A stretch of DNA of 64,000 nucleotides from Pistricoccus aurantiacus. GTDB lineage: Bacteria > Pseudomonadota > Gammaproteobacteria > Pseudomonadales > Halomonadaceae. The position numbers and the translations under genes are program-made. Below, one piece after another: positions 52,591-61,446 of the stretch (the stretch's first letter is position 1; each line of letters opens with the position of its first letter). The DNA lies in NCBI RefSeq assembly GCF_042682565.1, contig NZ_JBHUIC010000029.1. One strand, 5' to 3'. The notes beneath the pieces were generated by a model that saw only the letters and a program-made list of their open reading frames with translations, had not been told where the DNA came from and searched no databases.

Positions 52591-52638
52591 GAAAAACCCC
52601 GCCACTTGCTTATAACAAGTGGCGAGGTTTGCTTTTTG
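52591..52638. terminator. Bidirectional terminator between maeA and acnA
   Basis: A 14-base stem with one mismatch (AACCCCGCCACTTG / CAAGTGGCGAGGTT, loop of six) followed by TGCTTTTT on the plus strand and by TTTTTCTT on the minus strand. It can end both convergent transcripts. Confidence 0.88.
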
Positions 52639-52654
52639 CGGTCTATAGACCTGA

Positions 52655-55423
52655 TCAGTCGAGCATACTGCGCAATACGTAGTGCAGGATGCCGCCGTGG
52701 CGGTAGTACTCGAGCTCATTGACCGTATCGATGCGGCATAGCGCGTCGAGTTTCTTCTCGCCCTTGTCGCTCTTGATGGTCACCTTGACCTTGCAGCCGG
52801 GCTTGAGCTCATTGAGGCCCTCGATGGAGATGGTCTCGTCACCGGTCAAGCCTAGCGACTTGCGATCCTCGCCTTCCGGAAACTGCAGCGGCGCCACCCC
52901 CATGCCGATCAGGTTGGAGCGGTGGATGCGTTCGTAGGATTCCGCCAGCACCGCGCGAACTCCAAGTAGCAGCGTTCCCTTGGCCGCCCAGTCCCGGGAG
53001 GAGCCGGTGCCGTATTCCTTGCCGGCCACCACCACCAGCGGCGTATCCTCCTCGGCATACTTCATTGCCGCGTCGTAGATGGCCATTTCCTCGCCGGAAG
53101 GCACGTGACGAGTGAAGCCGCCTTCCACGTCGTCGAGCATCTCGTTTCTGATGCGCACGTTGGCGAAGGTGCCGCGCATCATCACTTCATGATTACCTCG
53201 ACGGGAGCCGTAGGAGTTGAAGTCCGCGGGCTTGACGCCTTTATCCTGCAGATAGCGTCCTGCGGGGCTGTCCGGCTTGATGGAGCCCGCCGGTGAGATA
53301 TGGTCCGTGGTCACGGAGTCGCCGAGCAGCGCCAGGATGTGCGCGTCCTTGACGTCCGCTACCGCATCCGGCTCCTTGCCCATGCCCTCGAAGAAGGGCG
53401 GATGCTGGATATAGGTGGAATCCTTCGACCACTCGTAGACCTTGCTGTCCGGCACCTCGAGGCTCTTCCACTGGTCGTCCCCGTCGAAGACAGCCGCGTA
53501 TTCCTTGCGGAACATGTCGGTCTTGACCTTCTCCACCGCGTCGGCAATTTCCGACTGAGAAGGCCAGATGTCCTTCAGGTAGACCGGCTTGCCGTCCTTG
53601 TCCTCCCCCAGGGGTTCGCTGGTCAGGTCAAGGCGCACGTTGCCCGCCAGGGCGTAGGCCACCACCAGGGGCGGCGAGGCTAGCCAGTTGGTCGGGGAAA
53701 GCGGGTGAATGCGGCCTTCAAAGTTGCGGTTGCCGGAAAGCACCGAGGCCACGGTCAGATCGCCGTCGGTGATGGCCTTTTCGATGGCGTCCGCCAGCGG
53801 TCCAGAGTTGCCGATACAGGTAGTGCAGCCGTAGCCCACCAGATTGAAGCCGAGCTCGTTAAGGTCTTCCTGCAGATTGGCCGCCGCCAGGTATTCGGTG
53901 ACTACCTTGGAACCCGGCGCCAGGGACGTCTTGACCCAAGGCTTGGTCTTGAGCCCTTTCTTCACCGCGTTGCGAGCCAGTAGCCCGGCGGCCATCATCA
54001 CGCTGGGGTTGGAGGTGTTGGTGCAGGAAGTGATGGCGGCGATCACCACCGCGCCGGGATGCAGCTTGAAATCCTGGCCTTCGTGACTGACGTCCTGGCT
54101 GTTGGTGCGTTCGAAATAGCTGTTTCCGACACCCACCGCAGTCTGTCCTCCTTCAGAGAACAGTCGTCCCTTTTCCTCGGACGATCTTTCCTTTTCACCC
54201 ACGGGGGTAGGCTCGCCTTTGGAATCTTCTTCAAGCAGCTTTTCGAAGGTGGCTTTCATGTCGGAAAGCGCCACCCGATCCTGGGGACGCTTGGGGCCGG
54301 CCAGACTGGCTTCCACGTCGCCCATATCGAGCTCGAGCGTATCGCTGAAGATCGGCTCGTCGCCGGGCTCACGCCAGAGACCCTGTTCCTTGCAGTAGGC
54401 TTCCACCAAGGCAACCTGATCGTCGTCGCGACCGGTCAGATGCAGATAGCGCAGGGTTTCATCATCCACCGGGAAGAAGCCGCAGGTGGCGCCGTATTCC
54501 GGCGACATGTTGGCGATGGTAGCGCGATCCGCCAGCGGCAGATCCTTCAGGCCGTCGCCGTAGAACTCGACGAACTTGCCTACCACACCCTTGTTGCGCA
54601 GCATCTGGGTGACCGTCAGTACCAGGTCCGTGGCGGTAATGCCTTCCTTGAGCTTGCCGGTGAGCTTGAAGCCGACCACTTCGGGAATCAGCATCGACAC
54701 CGGCTGGCCGAGCATGGCGGCTTCGGCCTCGATACCGCCTACGCCCCAGCCGAGAATCCCCAGGCCGTTGATCATGGTGGTGTGGGAATCAGTGCCGACC
54801 AGAGTGTCCGGAAAAGCATAAGTCTTGCCCTCGACCTCCTTGGTCCAGACTGTCTTGCCCAGATATTCCAGGTTGACCTGGTGGCAGATGCCGGTACCCG
54901 GCGGCACCACGCGGAAGTTGTCGAAGGCCTGCTGGCCCCAGCGCAGGAATTCGTAACGCTCCTTGTTGCGCTCCATCTCGATGGCGACGTTGTCGCGAAA
55001 GGCGCTGGAACTGCCGAATTCATCCACCATTACCGAGTGGTCGATGATCAGATCCACCGGAGAGAGAGGATTGATGCGGGTAGGGTTCTCGCCGAGTTTT
55101 TCCACCGCGTCGCGCATCGCCGCGAGATCCACCACTCCGGGCACGCCGGTGAAATCCTGCATCAGTACCCGGGCCGGTCGATAGCCGATCTCCCGGTCGG
55201 AGCGGGCGTCCTTCTGCCAGTCCACCAGGGCCTGCAGGTCCTCTTGGGCGACGCTTTCATCTTCGGCGAAGCGCAGCTGATTCTCCAGCAGCACCTTGAG
55301 AGTCTTGGGCAGGCGCTTGATATCGCCCAAGGCATCCGCCGCCTTTGACAGGCTGTAGTAATGATAGGTGGCGCCGCCTACCTCGAGGGACTTCAAGGTA
55401 TCAGGCGTGGTCTTGTTACTCAT
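52655..55423 (-). CDS. acnA: Aconitate hydratase A
   Basis: A 922-residue TCA-cycle enzyme of the IRP1/AcnA type, interconverting citrate and isocitrate. Iron-sulfur ligands are the Cys of SCTNTSNPSVMMAAGLL and the Cys pair of GYGCTTCIGNSGPL. The substrate-binding SRDWAAKGT segment and the DSHTTMINGLGI loop are present. AGGAGGAG precedes the start. AcnA proteins can also bind mRNA when the cluster is lost. Confidence 0.96.
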   Translation of the reverse strand: MSNKTTPDTLKSLEVGGATYHYYSLSKAADALGDIKRLPKTLKVLLENQLRFAEDESVAQEDLQALVDWQKDARSDREIGYRPARVLMQDFTGVPGVVDLAAMRDAVEKLGENPTRINPLSPVDLIIDHSVMVDEFGSSSAFRDNVAIEMERNKERYEFLRWGQQAFDNFRVVPPGTGICHQVNLEYLGKTVWTKEVEGKTYAFPDTLVGTDSHTTMINGLGILGWGVGGIEAEAAMLGQPVSMLIPEVVGFKLTGKLKEGITATDLVLTVTQMLRNKGVVGKFVEFYGDGLKDLPLADRATIANMSPEYGATCGFFPVDDETLRYLHLTGRDDDQVALVEAYCKEQGLWREPGDEPIFSDTLELDMGDVEASLAGPKRPQDRVALSDMKATFEKLLEEDSKGEPTPVGEKERSSEEKGRLFSEGGQTAVGVGNSYFERTNSQDVSHEGQDFKLHPGAVVIAAITSCTNTSNPSVMMAAGLLARNAVKKGLKTKPWVKTSLAPGSKVVTEYLAAANLQEDLNELGFNLVGYGCTTCIGNSGPLADAIEKAITDGDLTVASVLSGNRNFEGRIHPLSPTNWLASPPLVVAYALAGNVRLDLTSEPLGEDKDGKPVYLKDIWPSQSEIADAVEKVKTDMFRKEYAAVFDGDDQWKSLEVPDSKVYEWSKDSTYIQHPPFFEGMGKEPDAVADVKDAHILALLGDSVTTDHISPAGSIKPDSPAGRYLQDKGVKPADFNSYGSRRGNHEVMMRGTFANVRIRNEMLDDVEGGFTRHVPSGEEMAIYDAAMKYAEEDTPLVVVAGKEYGTGSSRDWAAKGTLLLGVRAVLAESYERIHRSNLIGMGVAPLQFPEGEDRKSLGLTGDETISIEGLNELKPGCKVKVTIKSDKGEKKLDALCRIDTVNELEYYRHGGILHYVLRSMLD

Positions 55424-55667
55424 GTTCTCCTCCTCATGAAGAGCGAAAGGTCATGCATCCTTTCCCGGCGTTTATATTTTTAACAGCTAATCAATTACAT
55501 GGTCACTGCCGCCATTACTTTCAAGTCTAGCTCATTCAGCGACTATGCTAAGCACAGAACCCTCGTCGATGGAATCAGACATGAGGTTCGGCAGCACTTG
55601 AATTTTTCCGCATCGCCTCCATTGTCGATAGTTACATAGGCGATGCGTCATTCTGAGGGGACGCGCC

Positions 55668-55877
55668 ATGAATGAGGAAATGCTGAGCTCCGTCGCGGTC
55701 AACTGTCCTTATTGCAGTTCCGGTTTCGAACTGCTGGTGGATGTCAGTCAGGGAAGTCACGCCACCTGGGAAGATTGCCCACGCTGCTGCGCGCCGATTC
55801 AGGTCGCCGTGGCGGTCAACGAAATGAACGGCGATTTTGAAGGGATCAATATCGGTCGGGATGACGATATCGTTTGA
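55668..55877 (+). CDS. CPXCG-type cysteine-rich protein
   Basis: A 69-residue protein with two Cys pairs, CPYCSS and CPRCCAP, the zinc-ribbon-like pattern of the CPXCG small protein family of gammaproteobacteria. The tail is acidic. AGGGGAC lies before ATG 55668. Function is unknown. Confidence 0.8.
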   Translation: MNEEMLSSVAVNCPYCSSGFELLVDVSQGSHATWEDCPRCCAPIQVAVAVNEMNGDFEGINIGRDDDIV

Positions 55878-55996
55878 AAACTTCGGTCGAACATAGCCAA
55901 ACCCTATATGGTTCATTGGAGCAATCAAATTGGTTTGTTGGCCCGTCGCGCTTAGCCTGGACCCACTTACTTGATCAGTTGTATTCGATCCATGAA

Positions 55997-56023
55997 CGGC
56001 CGCTTTCAGCGGTCCGATTTTTT
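55997..56023 (+). terminator. Terminator-like hairpin in the leader of the peroxiredoxin gene
   Basis: CGGCCGCT-TTC-AGCGGTCCG (8 pairs, one bulged T) followed by ATTTTTT ends only three bases before the AAGGAG ribosome site of the gene at 56038. It has the form of an intrinsic terminator but sits so close to the start that it must be inside the mRNA unless transcription begins within it. It may be the terminator of the upstream CPXCG gene or an attenuator. Confidence 0.55.
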
Positions 56024-56037
56024 ACCAAGGAGAAATG

Positions 56038-56640
56038 ATGAGCGTATTGGTTGGTCGTCAAGCCCCGAATTTCGAAGCCGCCGCCGTCACCGGTGAGGGC
56101 AAGATCGTCGAGAACTTCAAACTGTCCAACAGCAGCGGCAAGCTGCGGGTGCTGTTCTTCTGGCCCTTGGACTTCACTTTTGTCTGTCCCTCCGAAATCA
56201 TCGCCCACGACAATCGCCTGCCGCAGTTCAAGGAGCTCGGCGTCGAGGTGATCGGTGTCTCCATCGATTCCCAGTTCACTCACTACGCCTGGCGCAAGAC
56301 CTCCCCGGACGCCGGCGGCATCGGTGAGGTCGGTTTTCCCATGGTGGCCGACGTCAAGCACGAGATCGCTCAGGCCTACGGTATCGAGCATCCGGAAGCC
56401 GGCGTCGCCTTGCGCGCGTCCTTCCTGATCGACGAGGATGGCATCGTGCAGCACCAGACCGTCAATAACCTGCCCCTGGGCCGCAACGTCGACGAGATGC
56501 TGCGCATGGTCAAGGCGCTCAAGCACCATCAGGAGCACGGTGAGGTCTGTCCTGCGGGCTGGGATGAAGGCGAGGAAGGCATGCAGGACAACGCTGAAGG
56601 CGTCGCCAAGTATCTTGGCAAGCACTTCAACGAGCTGTAA
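56038..56640 (+). CDS. 2-Cys peroxiredoxin (AhpC/Prx1 type)
   Basis: A 200-residue thiol peroxidase. The peroxidatic Cys50 is in DFTFVCPSEI, the resolving Cys in GEVCPAGW near residue 171, and the C-terminus carries a helix ending in YLGKHFNEL. It reduces hydrogen peroxide and organic peroxides. AAGGAG five bases before 56038 favours the second of two adjacent ATG codons. trxB follows, so thioredoxin is the likely electron donor. Confidence 0.93.
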   Translation: MSVLVGRQAPNFEAAAVTGEGKIVENFKLSNSSGKLRVLFFWPLDFTFVCPSEIIAHDNRLPQFKELGVEVIGVSIDSQFTHYAWRKTSPDAGGIGEVGFPMVADVKHEIAQAYGIEHPEAGVALRASFLIDEDGIVQHQTVNNLPLGRNVDEMLRMVKALKHHQEHGEVCPAGWDEGEEGMQDNAEGVAKYLGKHFNEL

Positions 56641-56668
56641 GGCAAGCCGATATACCATTGCCTTGATG

Positions 56669-56694
56669 AAGCGGCCTGCGGGCCGCTTCTTGCG
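56669..56694 (+). terminator. Terminator between the peroxiredoxin gene and trxB
   Basis: A perfect 8-base stem AAGCGGCC / GGCCGCTT, four-base loop, followed by CTTGCGTTGG. The T run is weak, so partial read-through into trxB is possible. Confidence 0.6.
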
Positions 56695-56743
56695 TTGGTA
56701 GAATGCGTTTTCGTTCCCATGAACAGGTTTACAGGAGTTCGCC

Positions 56744-57697
56744 ATGAGCGAGGTGCGCCACGAGCGTATGATCATTCTGGGGTCCGGCCCGGCAGGCTAT
56801 ACCGCCGCGGTCTACGCCGCCCGGGCCAACCTCAAGCCGCTGCTGATCACCGGCATGCAGGCCGGCGGCCAGCTGACCACTACCACGGACGTGGACAACT
56901 GGCCCGGGGACGACCAGGGCGTGCAGGGCCCGGAACTGATGGAGCGCATGAGGCGCCACGCGGAGCGCTTCGATACCGAGGTGGTGTTCGATCATGTCAA
57001 CGACGTCCAACTGCTGGAGCGACCTTTCCTGCTCAAGGGCGATAATGGCCACTACAGCTGCGATACCCTGATCATCGCCACCGGCGCCAGCGCCCGCTAT
57101 CTCGGCCTGCCCTCGGAGCAGAGGTTCATGGGTCAGGGGGTGTCCGCCTGCGCCACCTGCGACGGCTTCTTCTATCGCAATCAGGACGTGGTGGTGGTCG
57201 GCGGCGGCAATACCGCCGTGGAGGAAGCTCTGTACCTGTCGAATATCGCCTCCAGCGTCACCCTGGTGCACCGCCGGGACAGCCTTAGGGCGGAGAAGAT
57301 CCTTCAGGACCGGCTGTTCGAGAAGATCGCCCATGACAATATTCGCGTGGAATGGAATCACGGCGTGGAGGAGGTGCTGGGAGACGAAAGCGGCGTGACC
57401 GGCGTGCGGCTGCGTTCTACCCAAGATGACAGCATCAAGGAGATCCAGGCGCCGGGACTCTTCATCGCCATCGGCCACACCCCCAACACCCAACTGTTCG
57501 AGGGTCAGCTCGAGATGCAGGGGGGCTATATCCGCGTCCATTCCGGCCTCGACGGCAACGCCACCGCCACCAGCGTGCCCGGGGTCTTCGCCTGCGGCGA
57601 CGTGATGGATCACGTCTATCGCCAGGCGATCACCTCCGCCGGCAGCGGCTGCATGGCGGCGCTGGACGCAGAGCGCTATCTGGACGGCCTGGCGTAA
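56744..57697 (+). CDS. trxB: Thioredoxin reductase
   Basis: A 317-residue NADPH-thioredoxin reductase. FAD site GSGPAGYTAAVYAARANL at the N-terminus, the redox-active CATC at residues 136-139 (VSACATCDGFFYRNQ), the NADPH site VVVGGGNTAVEEALYLSN, and the C-terminal FAD motif FACGDVMDHVYRQAITSAGSG. It keeps thioredoxin reduced. The peroxiredoxin gene lies directly upstream, forming a redox pair. Confidence 0.95.
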   Translation: MSEVRHERMIILGSGPAGYTAAVYAARANLKPLLITGMQAGGQLTTTTDVDNWPGDDQGVQGPELMERMRRHAERFDTEVVFDHVNDVQLLERPFLLKGDNGHYSCDTLIIATGASARYLGLPSEQRFMGQGVSACATCDGFFYRNQDVVVVGGGNTAVEEALYLSNIASSVTLVHRRDSLRAEKILQDRLFEKIAHDNIRVEWNHGVEEVLGDESGVTGVRLRSTQDDSIKEIQAPGLFIAIGHTPNTQLFEGQLEMQGGYIRVHSGLDGNATATSVPGVFACGDVMDHVYRQAITSAGSGCMAALDAERYLDGLA

Positions 57698-57752
57698 ACG
57701 GCCGGCTTTGGGACCGCTCTCGACAGCGGTTCGACCGGCTTCGGGGGCGCTC

Positions 57753-58037
57753 TTAATAGTGCGGCGGCGTTTCGTCCTGGTCACGGGAATCATCATGACT
57801 CGCCAAGGCTTGCTGCTGCTCGTCGAGGCGTCGGCGCAGCAGCGCTCCCAGCCGCTCGAGGGTTTCCAGCCGTCGGTGCTGATCCGTCAAGGTCTTGTCC
57901 AGCGCGTCCAGCCAGTGTTCCTGGTAGGCCAGGCGGCTTTCCAGATCAATGAGTCGCGCTTCCAGTCGAGCCTCCCGGGAGGCGAGCGAGTCCCGGTTCG
58001 TCATGCTAGAATCCGCAGGTTGCGTATCATCGTTCAT
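57753..58037 (-). CDS. slyX: SlyX-family protein
   Basis: About 94 residues from the ATG at 58037, or 83 from an inner ATG at 58004. The core LEARLIDLESRLAYQEHWLD and ALDKTLTDQHRRLETLERLG is the SlyX coiled-coil, ending in a Pro-Pro-His-Tyr terminus (DETPPHY), diagnostic of the family. Function is unknown. Convergent with trxB. Confidence 0.88.
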   Translation of the reverse strand: MNDDTQPADSSMTNRDSLASREARLEARLIDLESRLAYQEHWLDALDKTLTDQHRRLETLERLGALLRRRLDEQQQALASHDDSRDQDETPPHY

Positions 58038-58166
58038 CGCGACACCGTCGTGAGTTAAAGCCGATACCCGCACGCCTTCTTGCCTGTGGGTATTTTCATG
58101 TCATTGACTTGTTTCATCCGTCATTCATTGCCTGACCGACTGGCATAACAAGAGATTTCGAGGTCC

Positions 58167-58634
58167 ATGAATTTCAAGGTCTTGCTTCGCTGCATCTTAA
58201 TCAGTTTATTGTTTTGCGCGCCGGCCCCCCTGTTGATCGCGCTGTTCGTTTCCTTCATTGGCGGCGAGCTGTCTCGGGAGCTGTTCATCGGTCTCGTCGA
58301 GGTCGACGGTATCGTCACGCTATATCTGACCACGGCGCTGGCGGTGTTTGTCGTGCTGTTCTTCGCCACCCTGGCGCTGAATCTGTTGACGCCGAAGCTG
58401 GTCAACCTGGCGGAGGTGGAAAACGACGACCGAGAGATCGGCGAGGTCAAATGGTTCAACGTCAACAAGGGCTACGGTTTCATCACCGGCGATAACGGCG
58501 AGGATGTGTTCGTGCACTTTCGCGCCATCCGCGGTCGCGGTCACCGTACCCTGGCGGAAGGCCAGAAGGTGCGCTATTACGTGACCGAAAACGAGCGCGG
58601 GCTACAGGCGGACGACGTCACCGTCATTACGTGA
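58167..58634 (+). CDS. Membrane-anchored cold-shock-domain protein
   Basis: A 155-residue protein with two hydrophobic helices (VLLRCILISLLFCAPAPLLI and VTLYLTTALAVFVVLFFATL) in its first 80 residues and a complete cold-shock domain in residues 90-155. The RNA-binding motifs are RNP1 KGYGFIT and RNP2 DVFVHF, with the preceding GEVKWFN. The domain would lie on the cytoplasmic side, tethered to the inner membrane by a hairpin. Usual bacterial Csp proteins are soluble and about 70 residues long. Possible role: RNA chaperone at the membrane; this is inference. Confidence 0.88.
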   Translation: MNFKVLLRCILISLLFCAPAPLLIALFVSFIGGELSRELFIGLVEVDGIVTLYLTTALAVFVVLFFATLALNLLTPKLVNLAEVENDDREIGEVKWFNVNKGYGFITGDNGEDVFVHFRAIRGRGHRTLAEGQKVRYYVTENERGLQADDVTVIT

Positions 58635-58679
58635 GGAAACTGCCTGCGCTCGGTCATGCGTTGTTGAAAGGGCGCCTCA

Positions 58680-58790
58680 GGTGCTCATTTACAAAAGTAA
58701 ACTCCGCTCCTTCAGCGTCCTTTCGCCTAGCCTGACCATCGCTCGACGAGCTTCGCTAATCTTAACTGAACTTGTTTCTTGAACATCTTG
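58680..58790. repeat. Candidate interspersed intergenic element
   Basis: A stretch with several small palindromes: TTTAC-AAAA-GTAAA at 58688-58701 and GCTCG-A-CGAGC at 58741-58751, without a reading frame. It lies in the 205-base gap after the cold-shock gene. Its texture is that of intergenic repeats found in related genomes, but only one copy was noticed in this window. Confidence 0.3.
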
Positions 58791-58799
58791 CTAGCCTGC

Positions 58800-58828
58800 A
58801 ACGCCCGCCAGATCTTCTGGCGGGCGTT
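58800..58828. terminator. Bidirectional 13-base terminator hairpin
   Basis: A perfect 13-base stem AACGCCCGCCAGA / TCTGGCGGGCGTT with a three-base loop, followed by GTCGTC on the plus strand and GCAGG on the minus strand. It lies 12 bases after the stop of the minus-strand gene at 58840, and can end the dap operon and perhaps the convergent cold-shock gene. Confidence 0.75.
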
Positions 58829-58839
58829 GTCGTCTGCGG

Positions 58840-59226
58840 CTAACGCCCGGAGTCCGGCCAGTCTATGGCATCTTCCTCGCCGTTCGGCAGGACTCGCCAG
58901 AAACGGTCCGGGTTGTCTCCTGGCTGCCAGCCGCCCAGGGAGCAGCGCACCTCACAGCCTAGCTGCCTGGCGGCCTCCCGGGCGCAATCCACGTCTCGTG
59001 GCCAGGGGGTCGCGCCGCTGTCGAGCCAGAGGCTGGCGAAGCCGTCCGCGGCGCGCTCTATCAGCAGGATCGGTACCGTCTTGCCGGCGATCCGGCCAGT
59101 GGCTCGCCACTTGTACTTACCGACGGCCTCCAGCGGCGGTGCATCCAGCGTCTCGCCGAGCCAGGCATTCAGGGCCTCGATCGGCGCTTCGGCCAGATAG
59201 ATTTCGATATCCGGATAACGCTGCAT
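58840..59226 (-). CDS. Conserved hypothetical protein coupled to dapE
   Basis: About 128 residues, starting at the ATG that shares its A with the dapE stop (TGATG), so translation is coupled. It begins QRYPDIEIYLAEAPIEALNA and has YKWRATGRIAGKTVPILLIE and a late WQPGDNPDRFWRV. No catalytic motif is recognised. Such a gene is found after dapE in other gammaproteobacteria; function is unknown. Confidence 0.75.
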   Translation of the reverse strand: MQRYPDIEIYLAEAPIEALNAWLGETLDAPPLEAVGKYKWRATGRIAGKTVPILLIERAADGFASLWLDSGATPWPRDVDCAREAARQLGCEVRCSLGGWQPGDNPDRFWRVLPNGEEDAIDWPDSGR

Positions 59227-60392
59227 CAAAGGCACTCCTTCAGGAACAGGCGCTCGAGGATGGCGACGTAGATATCGCTCAGGCGATCCAGATCTGCAGC
59301 GCGCACCCGCTCGTCGATCTTGTGGATGGTGGCGTTGAGCGGACCGAGTTCCACCACCTGAGCGCCCAGGGTGGCGATGAAGCGGCCGTCCGAGGTGCCG
59401 CCGGCGGTGGAAAGCGTCGGCCGTCGTCCGGTGACGGCTTCGACCCCGGCCAGGGCGGCGTCCACCAGCTCGCCCTCGGCGGTGAGGAAGGGCTCGCCGT
59501 TGAGGGTCCAGTCCAGGTAGTAGTCGAGGCCGTGAGCATCGAGCAGCCGATGAGTACGCTCCTTCAACTGCTCGTGGGTGACTTCCGTTGAGTAGCGAAA
59601 GTTGAAGACCGCTTCCAGTTCGCCGGGAATCACATTGGTGGCCCCGGTGCCGGCGCGGATATTGGAAATCTGCAGGCTGGTGGCGGGAAAGTAGGCGTTG
59701 CCGTCGTCCCAGTGCTCCCGGGCCAGGGCGTCCAAGGCCGGCGCCGCCTCGTGGATCGGATTGCGCGCCAGCTGCGGATAGGCCACGTGACCCTGAATCC
59801 CCTGAACCCGCAGCACGCCGCCCAGGGAGCCGCGTCGCCCGTTCTTGATCATGTCACCGATATATCGGGTCGAAGACGGCTCGCCGACGATGCAGTAGTC
59901 CAGCCGTTCGTTAGCTTCCCGCAGGTGTTCCACCACCGCCCGGGTGCCGTCCACCGCCGGGCCTTCCTCGTCCGAGGTGATCAGGAAGGCGAGTCTTCCG
60001 GGGGGATCCGGATGGGCATCGACGAAACGCTCCACCGCGGTGATCATCGCCGCCAGGCTGCCTTTCATGTCCGCGGCGCCGCGACCGCAGAGCATGCCCT
60101 GGCTGTCGATACGCGGTTCGAAGGGCGGATACTGCCACTGGGTTTCCGGGCCGCTGGGCACCACGTCCGTGTGGCCGGCGAAGGCCAGTACCGGGCCATG
60201 ATGGCCACGTATCGCCCAGAAGTTTTCCACCTCACCGTAGGGCAGGCGTTCGATGCGAAACCCCAGCCGCTCGAGACGCTCCATCATCAGCGCCTGGCAG
60301 CCGGCGTCGTCCGGGGTCACAGAGGGCCGCCGAATCAGATCCATGGCAAGCCGCAGCGTGGCGGACAGGCCGTCGGGCTCAGTCGTTGGCAT
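59226..60392 (-). CDS. dapE: Succinyl-diaminopimelate desuccinylase
   Basis: A 388-residue M20 peptidase-like two-zinc enzyme. Metal ligands and catalytic acids are in FAGHTDVVPSG, CGRGAADMKGSL, TSDEEGPAVDGT and the late Glu/His parts (VELGPLNATIHKIDE). It releases succinate to give LL-diaminopimelate for lysine and cell wall. Its start overlaps the dapD stop by 14 bases. Confidence 0.95.
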   Translation of the reverse strand: MPTTEPDGLSATLRLAMDLIRRPSVTPDDAGCQALMMERLERLGFRIERLPYGEVENFWAIRGHHGPVLAFAGHTDVVPSGPETQWQYPPFEPRIDSQGMLCGRGAADMKGSLAAMITAVERFVDAHPDPPGRLAFLITSDEEGPAVDGTRAVVEHLREANERLDYCIVGEPSSTRYIGDMIKNGRRGSLGGVLRVQGIQGHVAYPQLARNPIHEAAPALDALAREHWDDGNAYFPATSLQISNIRAGTGATNVIPGELEAVFNFRYSTEVTHEQLKERTHRLLDAHGLDYYLDWTLNGEPFLTAEGELVDAALAGVEAVTGRRPTLSTAGGTSDGRFIATLGAQVVELGPLNATIHKIDERVRAADLDRLSDIYVAILERLFLKECL

Positions 60393-61404
60393 GCAGCGCC
60401 TCGTTGAGGGCGACGGCGCTCTTGTTGGTCAGGCATTCGATGCGCCCGCTGACGGAGTTGCGGCGCAGCAGCAGATCGTCCTGGTTGGCAAGCTCCCGGG
60501 CGGCCACGGTCTCGACTTCCTGGCCCTGATCGTCGAGTACCGCTACCTTGGCGCCGGCGGTGACGTAGAGCCCGGATTCCACGGTGCAGCGATTCCCCAA
60601 GGGAATGCCGATGCCCGCGTTGGCGCCGATCAGACAGCCTTCGCCGACCTTGATGACGATATTGCCGCCGCCGGACAGGGTGCCCATGGTGGAGCAGCCG
60701 CCGCCCAGGTCAGAACCCTTGCCCACCATCACCCCGGCGGAGATACGGCCCTCGATCATGCCCGGGCCTTCCGCGCCGGCGTTGAAGTTGACGAAGCCCT
60801 CGTGCATCACCGTGGTACCCTCGCCGAGATAGGCCCCCAGGCGCACTCGGGCGGTATCGCCGATGCGCACGCCCTTGGGCACCACGTAGTCCGCCATCTT
60901 GGGGAACTTGTCGACGCAGTCCACGCTGATATGGCGGCCTTCCAGCCGCGCCTTGAGCCGCCGTGCCGGCAGTTCCTCGATATCGATGGGGCCTTCGCTG
61001 GTCCAGGCGACGTTACGCAAGAGTCCGAACATGCCGGTCAGATCCAGGTCATGGGGCTTGACCAGCCGATGGGAGAGCAGGTGCAGCTTGAGGTACACCT
61101 CCGGCGCGCTTTGCGGCGGCAGGTCGTTTTCCAGGAACATGGCCACCAGCGGGCGCTGGGCATTGGTGAAGGTTTCCGCCAGTTCCGCCTGATCAGAGTG
61201 GCCGGCGTCCTTGAGCGCCTGGGCCAGATCGGCGCAGTGCTCCGGCAGGAAGCTGATCGCCGCATTGCCGGAAGGGGCGTCCAGGGTCTTGCGGGCCGCT
61301 TCGACAAGCGAGCCGTCGGGTTCGAAGATCGGCGCCGGATAGTAGATTTCCAGCCAGTCGCCTTGGGTATTCTGGGTGCCGGTACCGAGAGCGAAGCTCA
61401 GCAT
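60379..61404 (-). CDS. dapD: Tetrahydrodipicolinate N-succinyltransferase (long type)
   Basis: A 341-residue left-handed parallel beta-helix succinyltransferase, of the longer Pseudomonas-like DapD type. Hexapeptide repeats run through VRIGDTARVRLGAYLGEGTT and MVGKGSDLGGGCSTMGTLSGG to CLIGANAGIGIPLGNRCTVE. A GAGG site precedes ATG 61404. It acts before DapC in diaminopimelate synthesis. Confidence 0.95.
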   Translation of the reverse strand: MLSFALGTGTQNTQGDWLEIYYPAPIFEPDGSLVEAARKTLDAPSGNAAISFLPEHCADLAQALKDAGHSDQAELAETFTNAQRPLVAMFLENDLPPQSAPEVYLKLHLLSHRLVKPHDLDLTGMFGLLRNVAWTSEGPIDIEELPARRLKARLEGRHISVDCVDKFPKMADYVVPKGVRIGDTARVRLGAYLGEGTTVMHEGFVNFNAGAEGPGMIEGRISAGVMVGKGSDLGGGCSTMGTLSGGGNIVIKVGEGCLIGANAGIGIPLGNRCTVESGLYVTAGAKVAVLDDQGQEVETVAARELANQDDLLLRRNSVSGRIECLTNKSAVALNEALHAND

Positions 61405-61446
61405 GGGAATGTCCTCTTGAAGGGTTCTTGAACAATAGAAATGGAA

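Noticed and set aside
57711..57752. Hairpin GACCGCT/AGCGGTT between trxB and slyX as a terminator.
   Set aside because: Short stem and no T run on either strand.
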